This document shows positions 1-5,700 of a stretch of 12,134 nt of DNA, piece by piece (the stretch's first letter is position 1; each line of letters opens with the position of its first letter). The stretch lies in the NCBI GenBank assembly GCA_937881505.1, contig CALGEM010000277.1, positions 1-12,134 on the forward strand, read 5' to 3'. The notes under the pieces were generated by a model. It was given only the letters and a program-made list of their open reading frames with translations, was not told the origin of the DNA and did not search any database. This stretch comes from an uncultured euryarchaeote (GTDB lineage: Archaea; Thermoplasmatota; Poseidoniia; Poseidoniales; Poseidoniaceae). Made by a program: the position numbers and the translations under genes.

Positions 1-251
1 CACGATACAAGACCTCCAGAGGGATCGATAGGTGTTTCAAGATCTGAAAACTCGAGATGCGTGTGAGCGTTGATCAGTCCCGGAAGAACGATGGCGTCTC
101 CAAGGTCAATGGCAGAGGGCGGGGCATTATGTCGACCAATGGAAAAAATTTTTCCACGTTTGATGCGAATCCAGCCACCTGAAATAGGCGCTGATGACAT
201 CGGAAGAATCGTGCGGCACCGAAGCGTCAATTGACCGTCTGCAGCAATCAC
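1..251 (-). CDS. Amidohydrolase, N-terminal part, probably aminodeoxyfutalosine deaminase (MqnX-like); runs off the left edge
   Basis: The reverse strand reads through 83 codons to the window edge. It gives the typical start of a metal-dependent amidohydrolase: a small beta-rich N-terminal segment (GGWIRIKRGKIFSIG, roughly residues 24-38) and then LPGLINAHTHLEF (roughly residues 55-67), whose HxH is the first metal-binding motif of the TIM barrel. The DLGD-x-LPGLINAHTHLEFSDL style resembles the deaminases of the futalosine menaquinone pathway, which convert aminodeoxyfutalosine to deoxyfutalosine. The neighbouring MqnC fragment supports that reading, but other cytosine/guanine-deaminase-like hydrolases look similar at this end. 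The start is uncertain. The frame opens after a TGA at 279-281 and the first possible start is GTG at 249-251; TTG at 228-230 and ATG at 198-200 are alternatives, and none has a clear ribosome binding site. It lies 56 nt downstream of the hybrid ORF on the same strand. The catalytic C-terminal part is outside the window. Confidence 0.7.
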   Translation of the reverse strand, partial: MIAADGQLTLRCRTILPMSSAPISGGWIRIKRGKIFSIGRHNAPPSAIDLGDAIVLPGLINAHTHLEFSDLETPIDPSGGLVS

Positions 252-307
252 GATGGGACAGCCGTAACGATCGGAAGATCACAGGAAGAACTGATTGAAT
301 TTGGCAC

Positions 308-976
308 TCAGGTGTCGATATCTCCATCGACCAGTTCATAAAAAACATTTCGTCGACGAGGAATCCAGCCTAAATTCGAAATCGATGATTTCATTTCTTC
401 AAGTGTGAGATGATGAACCGTTCCCGCCGCACTCACGACGTTTTCTTCGATCATGAGGCTTCCCATGTCATTTGCACCAAACAATAAAGCAAGTTGACCG
501 ATTTCTTTTCCCTGAGTCACCCAGCTTGATTGGATGTTATGAAAGTTGTCCAGATATAGTCGAGCAACGGCTTGGGTTTTCAGATATTCAAATGCTCCAG
601 TCGAGGGAAGATTGTCCATCTCAGTGTTGTCAGGTTGAAATGACCAACAAATGAAAGCTGTAAAACCTCCTGTTTCATCCTGAAGTTGTCTGAGGCGTTC
701 AAGATGTTCAACTCGCTTGGAGTTCTTTGTGGCTTTCATCTCCAGTTCACGAACGCGGACGTCCTTTTCGGCGATGATGGATTCCAAGGATTCCTTCTCG
801 ATTTCTCGGTCGATAATTTCCTTCTCCAGAACTTCGATTTCCGCCTTAGCATCAACGAGTTCTTTCTCTTGCGTTTCGTAGGCTGCAAACAGCTTCTGCA
901 AACGGTCAGTTTCGGTGGCGAGCGCCTCTTGCAACTCTTTGATTTGGACCTCAGGCGTGATGGTTCCTTCCGTCAT
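308..976 (-). CDS. Hybrid ORF: N-terminal coiled coil joined to the C-terminal third of MqnC (radical-SAM core missing)
   Basis: This 222-residue ORF has two unlike halves. Residues 1 to about 82 are a charged, Glu/Lys-rich heptad-type coiled coil without Cys. Residues from about 83-88 to 222 match the end of cyclic dehypoxanthinyl futalosine synthase (MqnC): RVEHLERLRQLQDETGGF (88-105), WSFQPDNTE (111-119), ARLYLDN (138-144), SWVTQGKEIGQLAL (151-164), GANDMGSLMIEENV (167-180) and the final IPRRRNVFYELVD. Full MqnC proteins are about 350-400 residues long; the radical-SAM barrel with its CxxxCxxC cluster motif is absent, so the ORF cannot perform the MqnC reaction alone. The ATG at 974-976 is chosen because an in-frame stop lies five codons upstream (992-994) and GGGTGA sits 4 nt before it. 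The frame is intact across the join. It could be a genuine fusion after deletion, a decayed mqnC, or a contig mis-join near 715-740. The coiled-coil half has no function I can name. Confidence 0.75.
   Translation of the reverse strand: MTEGTITPEVQIKELQEALATETDRLQKLFAAYETQEKELVDAKAEIEVLEKEIIDREIEKESLESIIAEKDVRVRELEMKATKNSKRVEHLERLRQLQDETGGFTAFICWSFQPDNTEMDNLPSTGAFEYLKTQAVARLYLDNFHNIQSSWVTQGKEIGQLALLFGANDMGSLMIEENVVSAAGTVHHLTLEEMKSSISNLGWIPRRRNVFYELVDGDIDT
715..740. other. Junction between coiled-coil and MqnC-derived sequence; composition step
   Basis: Within the hybrid ORF the coiled coil gives way to MqnC-like sequence around residues 79-88 (…ELEMKATKNSKRVEHLE…). By hand count, 301-720 is about 44% GC (185 of 420), whereas 721-1020 is about 50% (151 of 300). 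The stretch KRVEHLE would fit both a coiled coil and MqnC, so the true join may lie anywhere in a shared short sequence here. Confidence 0.5.
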
Positions 977-980
977 GTCT

Positions 981-1001
981 TCACCCGGAGGTCAAGCCTC
1001 C
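981..1001 (-). promoter_or_regulatory. Ribosome binding site of the coiled-coil ORF next to a small hairpin
   Basis: Read on the minus strand, GGAGG (1001-997), a 5-nt loop CTTGA, and CCTCC (991-987) form a perfect 5-bp hairpin, immediately followed by GGGTGA (986-981) and, 4 nt later, the ATG at 976. GGGTGA is the likely Shine-Dalgarno element. A stronger GGAGG is locked in the stem. This could tune initiation, or be chance in G/C-rich sequence. Confidence 0.4.
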
Positions 1002-1069
1002 ATCTAAGGCGAGTCCATTCCTCCCTATCAAGCCGACGCTTGAAAGAGCACGCTTGGGGCTTGGCTTGA
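992..1069. repeat. Three copies of a 7-bp unit TCAAGCC in the pip/coiled-coil spacer
   Basis: TCAAGCC occurs at 992-998 and 1028-1034, and its complement GGCTTGA at 1063-1069, with start-to-start distances of 36 and 35 bp. The middle copy is part of a tighter inverted repeat, TCAAGC-CGAC-GCTTGA (1028-1043). The middle and right copies can also pair over a 28-nt loop. The spacer between pip and the next gene spans 977-1082 (106 bp) and holds little else. A repressor site, an RNA fold or a termination/processing structure between the two minus-strand genes are all possible. No T-run follows on the minus strand, so a standard intrinsic terminator is not evident. Confidence 0.4.
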
Positions 1070-1082
1070 CGCCGTTTTGATT

Positions 1083-2045
1083 TCAGCGAAGCGCGTCCGT
1101 GGCGGCGACCAATTCTCGGGCGATGCTGACTTCGCCCATGGAATGGCCTGCATCGGGCACCATGACCAAACGGCTGCTGGGCATGGCTTGATGCAATTCC
1201 CATGCACTGCGAGGCGGACAGACCACATCGTATCGGCCCTGAACGATCACTGTAGGGAGGTGTTGAATGAGGTCAACATGTTTCAGAATGTAGGCTTCCT
1301 CGACAAAGATGGCGTTGATGAAATAATGGCATTCAATACGAGCAAAAGCCACGGCGAAATCAAGGTCTTCGGCCTTATCCAAGTATTCTGGGTCGGGGAA
1401 TAAACGGCTGGTCGCCATCTCCCAGCGCGTCCATTCCTTGGCCGCAGCCCGACGAACGTCCACATCTTCGCTTGTTAGACGTGCATAATAGGCCCGAATC
1501 AAATCCGAGCGTTCTGCCTCGGGGATGTGGTCCCGATAGGGTGCGAAGGCGTCGGGGAAGATGTGGCTGGCACCGTCCTGATAGAACCAGTGGAGTTCGG
1601 ATTTTCGGCACATGAAAATGCCTCGCAGCACAAGGCTGCGCACGCGGTCTGGATGGTGTTGAGCGTAAATCAGTGCGAGGGTTGAGCCCCACGAACCGCC
1701 AAACACATGCCAAGATTCGATACCCAGGTGTTCACGAAGGGCTTCAATATCCGAAACCGAAGCGTGCGTGTTGTTGTCGTCAAGTTCAGCATAGGGCGTT
1801 GACTTTCCGCAACCTCGCTGGTCAAACTGCACGATGTTGAAGGCCGTTGGGTCGAAGTACTGGCGATAGGAAGGTTGGCCTCCACCACCAGGCCCACCGT
1901 GAATGACCACCACGGGAAGGCCGTCGGGGTTTCCGCTTTGTTCCCAAGCGATGGTGTGGAGGGGAGATACTTGCAGCATGCCTTCCGTGTGAGGTTCGAT
2001 CGGAGGGTAGAGGACATCAGCCAGCGTGGTGGTCGTGTCGAGCAT
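1083..2045 (-). CDS. pip: Proline iminopeptidase (prolyl aminopeptidase), alpha/beta-hydrolase, peptidase family S33
   Basis: A cytoplasmic serine peptidase of 320 residues, normal length for the family, that removes N-terminal proline from peptides. The family features are all visible: LYPP near the N-terminus (12-15), the oxyanion-hole loop HGGPGGG (49-55), FDQRGCGKS (74-82), the nucleophile elbow GGSWGS with Ser118, the acid GRYD with Asp273, and the catalytic His301 in DAGHSM. Glu209 (WTRWE) and Glu238 (ARIECHYF) match the two glutamates that bind the substrate amino group in characterised Pip enzymes. The frame stays open upstream to 2582, but that part lies antisense to the methyltransferase and has no family similarity. 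The ATG at 2043-2045 gives the usual N-terminus; ATG at 2070-2072 would add nine residues. GGAAGG lies 3 nt before the chosen ATG, a weak ribosome binding site. It is divergent from the methyltransferase and is likely a stand-alone peptide-salvage gene. Confidence 0.93.
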   Translation of the reverse strand: MLDTTTTLADVLYPPIEPHTEGMLQVSPLHTIAWEQSGNPDGLPVVVIHGGPGGGGQPSYRQYFDPTAFNIVQFDQRGCGKSTPYAELDDNNTHASVSDIEALREHLGIESWHVFGGSWGSTLALIYAQHHPDRVRSLVLRGIFMCRKSELHWFYQDGASHIFPDAFAPYRDHIPEAERSDLIRAYYARLTSEDVDVRRAAAKEWTRWEMATSRLFPDPEYLDKAEDLDFAVAFARIECHYFINAIFVEEAYILKHVDLIQHLPTVIVQGRYDVVCPPRSAWELHQAMPSSRLVMVPDAGHSMGEVSIARELVAATDALR

Positions 2046-2056
2046 GGACCTTCCCA

Positions 2057-2068
2057 AGGCGAGCGCCT
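2057..2068. promoter_or_regulatory. 12-bp palindrome in the 39-bp spacer between divergent pip and methyltransferase
   Basis: AGGCG-AG-CGCCT is a perfect inverted repeat with a 2-bp centre. It sits almost exactly mid-way between the two start codons (spacer 2046-2084). No TATA-like box is present in the spacer, so core promoters for both genes must be degenerate or lie inside the opposing gene. An operator shared by both genes is a reasonable guess only. Confidence 0.35.
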
Positions 2069-2084
2069 GCATGTTCCTTTCGCC

Positions 2085-2750
2085 ATGAACATCTTCATTG
2101 AACGCCGTGAAACCACAGCGGCCATGGGACTCCGTAGCGCAACCGACCTGTTCAGCGAGTGGGCGGACAAAGGACGAGATGAGGGCATGGAAAAAGGCCA
2201 CACGGCCAGTGTCAACATCATGCTTGAGCGGCTCCTTGAAGGTCGGGAAACAGCGTTTACGGCTTTGGATATCGGCTGTGGAAACGGTTGGGTGGTCCGT
2301 CGTTTGAGCAACCATCCACTGTGCACGCACGCTACCGGTGTTGACGGGGCTCCTTCGATGATCGCCAAAGCTCTGGACGTGGACCCGAACGGCGATTACG
2401 TCGAAGCCATGCTCCCCGATTGGGCACCAAGCGAGCCCGTGGACCTGATTCACACCATGGAATGCCTGTACTACCTCGCAGAACCGCTGATGTTCCTGAA
2501 AACTATTCACGACACGTGGATGAAACCAGGTGGAAAAATCGTCATCGGCGTTGACCACTACCTCGAGAATCCCTCCAGTCATGATTGGGGGCCTTCACTG
2601 AATGTTCACATGGCCCTGCTCTCTATTGAGCAGTGGTGCGAAGGCCTCCGAGACGCTGGATTCGTCGAGGTTGAAACCGACCAGGTTGGCGCCAAAGAAG
2701 GGTGGAGTGGAACGCTCGTGCTCACGGCTCGTCGTCCATCAAGTGCGTGA
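2085..2750 (+). CDS. Class I SAM-dependent methyltransferase, substrate unknown
   Basis: A 221-residue protein with the Rossmann-fold order of small class I methyltransferases. An N-terminal helix region is followed by motif I, LDIGCGNGW (61-69), that binds S-adenosylmethionine. The acidic residue ending strand 2 is Asp87 (GVDGAPSM), strand 4 is VDLIHTMECLYYL (119-131), and the post-motif WMKPGGKIVIGVDHY (145-159) leads to strand 5. The C-terminal part (GFVEVETDQ and LVLTARR) fits strands 6-7. Nothing points to a substrate; the family covers small molecules, lipids, rRNA and proteins. The ATG at 2085 keeps a full N-terminus but has no Shine-Dalgarno motif; ATG at 2124 (residue 14) is an alternative. 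Such starts fit leaderless archaeal mRNAs. It is transcribed away from pip, and its last 29 bp overlap the 3' end of the convergent addA-like gene. Confidence 0.85.
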   Translation: MNIFIERRETTAAMGLRSATDLFSEWADKGRDEGMEKGHTASVNIMLERLLEGRETAFTALDIGCGNGWVVRRLSNHPLCTHATGVDGAPSMIAKALDVDPNGDYVEAMLPDWAPSEPVDLIHTMECLYYLAEPLMFLKTIHDTWMKPGGKIVIGVDHYLENPSSHDWGPSLNVHMALLSIEQWCEGLRDAGFVEVETDQVGAKEGWSGTLVLTARRPSSA

Positions 2751-5700
2751 AGCCCAGCGGCTCACCTTGCGGCCCGCACCGACGCAAATCGCCCCGGTAG
2801 AACGGGCATTGACGGCAGGTCACCGCACCGCTTGCAAGACGAGGTGGTTCCTCCATGTGGGGATTGAGATGAACGGATGCCCGCCAATCAAGGTGGGCTC
2901 GAAGGTCGCTCTTCGCTTGGTCAAAGGCGCCTTGGGATAACTGCACCATGCGGCCGTTCGCCCCGAGAAGAAGAGCAGGCGGGAGAATTCGTCGCTGTTC
3001 GGATGCGGGTTTCCTGGCTTCAACGGCCTCAAGCGCCATGGAATACAAAGCCAATTGCAAACGATGCTCGTGAAGAATCTCGGCCTCTTCATCGCTTTGC
3101 GGGACGGAGATGATTTCACTGGCAGGTATCGCTTGAAGCGGATGGCCTTTCGCATGGTCATCTTGATTGAAGGCCCCAAGGCAACCACGGGTTTTCAGGT
3201 CAACAACCTGAAGCGCCCCCTGTCCATGCTCGTCCATCAAGGCCAGCACCAGGTCGGCACGTCCGTTGAAATCCATGTTCACCTTGTGCACGGCAGCACC
3301 GTTTCGCTGCGCATAGGCGCTCACGCCACCATCACCCGAATCGCTCGTTGTCAACACCTCTCGGTGGTAGAACGGCAATTCGGTTCGAACGGCTTCAACC
3401 CTCCAACCGTTCAAGGCTTCACCTTGGACCCATCGTCCGAGCAAACCCTCGTCAACAAACGAACTCAACAGCAGCAGCCGGTCTCGCCAAGCAGCCTCTC
3501 GAGTGCCAGTTTCCTGTTCAAGGCCGTAGCCAAACTCGTTCATCACCCGAGCGATGGTTTGCATGGAGGCAAGGTCGGTATCGCTCTCGTGTCGCCACGA
3601 GGAATCAAGAGCAGGTGTTTTCTCACCGAATTGGCATGGGTTTCTGAGCCCTATCTCAAGGACACGATGCATCATCAAACCGAAGGTTGTCGGTTCCGGC
3701 CATGCACTCGGCGTGGGCGGTTCTGAAGCGGTGTTGGGCAAGCGGAAGGGTTCCGTTGGCCATCCTTTGACGTGCTCAAGCCAATACTTTCGCTCGCATG
3801 AGAATGTCGCATCGAGGTGATGGGCTGCGCCCTTGATGTTCTCTTCGAGCAAAAGCGGGGAGGCAGGGGGCGATTCCACCGATGAAAGGCCCTCTAGATG
3901 AAGAGCCATGGCCTTCGCTCGTGCTTGAGCGGACTGGGTGGTGGTGGTGACAAAACAATCGGGATGGTGGTACAGACGAAGACCTGGTAGGCCGTTTTCT
4001 CCAAGTGGCATGGCCGTCAACATCTGAACCGGGTTCAACGGTGTCTCGGTTTTGAGAGGGTTGAACAAGGGCAGCGCACCTTGGTCTGCTTCGTCTTGAG
4101 AAAGCCAAGGTGCTGCGGTGTCGGTTCGCCATGAGGCACGCCTGAGGCCCTCCACCAACATGCGCCCCATGGTTCGTGGGTCGGGTGCGAAGCGAACGGA
4201 AAGCAGCCCTGATGCTTGGTCAAAGGTTGACTTGTTGCCGGGTGAACCCGTCAAGATGAGGCGATCCTTCACCCGAGTCAGGGCAACGTAGAATTTGCGA
4301 CGCAATTCCGCTTTGTCCTGAGCTTTGTTCATCTCTGCGGTGAACGCCCACAAGCCATCGTGCGGTCGGTCCTTGGCTCGCCAAGGCTGAATTCGTCCCG
4401 CAAGCACTTGGGGCGTGACCAAAATGTTGTCTTGCACGGACATGCTTGCATCGGCTTTGCCAGCGGAGAACAAGCCCGTGACCACCACGACAGGGGCTTG
4501 GAGGCCTTTTGAGCCGTGAATGGTCATGATTTGCACGGCGGAAGCGGTGGGGTGCGTGATGGCCTGTGGGCCTTGGTTGCCCAACTCCCTCACCGCCATC
4601 ATGCGTCGGTACATGGCCGCAGCATCGTGGCCAGAATCGTTGCCAATCGAGTGCACAATGGTCAACCAAGCCTCGGCGAACTGCCGTTGAGCATCCTCCG
4701 GATAGGCGACCAGAAGGTCCGACTCATCCAGCAGAAGGTCGAAGGCATCGTAGACAGCGCCCCACTGAATGAGTTGGCGAAGACGGAACAGAAGGGCAGC
4801 AACGCGCTCGGTTGGAGCGTGTTCCAAGAGGTGAGCCAACACCTCGCCACCCTCCTCCAAGGACACCATCGCCTCGTGCACCTGTTGCTCGGTCATGCCA
4901 ACAACAGGGGAGCGAGCAAGTTCAACGCCGGCTCTCCTCGAGGCGGGACGGGCCATCAGCGCCAATACGGCCATCAAGGGCTGGACGACGGGTTGCATCA
5001 AGAGAAGCCCTTGCCGATCGGCCATCACCGGAATGTTTCGGGCGCGTAAGCGCTCGACGAGGTCGGGAAGGTGCTTTCGAGAATTGATGAGAATCATGAT
5101 GTCTTGAGGACGAACGGGTGGGCCTTCCTCTTCCACCACCTCTACCCACTGCAAAGTTTGGCTATCCCAGACCCTCGTGGGCGTTTGATGCAGGAGGGAG
5201 TGGAGCCGGTCGGCGAGAAGTTCATGTTCCAAATGAACGACGGAAGCTGATGGGTCCTGGAAGGTGTTCACCGCAACATCAAGGTCCCGAGGAACTTCAC
5301 CAATCGCTCCGGGAACGGGAAGGAGCCACTCCAACCCTCCCGAAGCGGTGGTGTTCCTCGCAGGTCGAAGTCGCTGGGCTTCAGCGTGCCAATCCCCGGG
5401 AAGGTCGTGGTATCTCGGGTCAAACACCTCATCGAAGATATCGTTCATCGTCTCCATCAAATTGTGCCGTGTCCGGTGATTCGAGGTCAAATCGACGTGC
5501 CCCTCGGTACGCCGCAGCAGGCGTTGACCGGTGATAGCGGGCTGGTCATCTTGATCTTCGTCCGCGAACGAAACAAAGGTGTGAGGGGCTGAGACTTCAC
5601 CGGTGTGTTCGTTGGAAAACGAGCCGGTTTCACCGCCCCCGCCGACAGGCCGGGGGTCGCGTCCGCACCCGGGTTCGCGAAGGTGGTTGAGTCGGGGCTC

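Noticed and set aside
1875..2084. Upstream extension of the methyltransferase frame by 70 codons
   Set aside because: It is antisense to the pip N-terminus and adds nothing resembling the family; the ATG at 2085 gives a normal-length enzyme.
1670..2368. 232-codon minus-strand ORF overlapping pip and the methyltransferase
   Set aside because: It is out of frame with pip, Ser/Arg/Pro-rich as expected for a frame-shifted shadow, and covers parts of two well-supported genes.
2046..2582. Upstream extension of the pip reading frame by about 179 codons
   Set aside because: It lies antisense to the methyltransferase, has no family similarity, and the ATG at 2043-2045 gives the standard Pip length and N-terminus.
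3055..3726. 223-codon plus-strand ORF
   Set aside because: It is a complementary-strand shadow of the addA nuclease region, with no motifs of its own. The same holds for other long plus-strand ORFs inside 2750-11399, such as 9069-9599.
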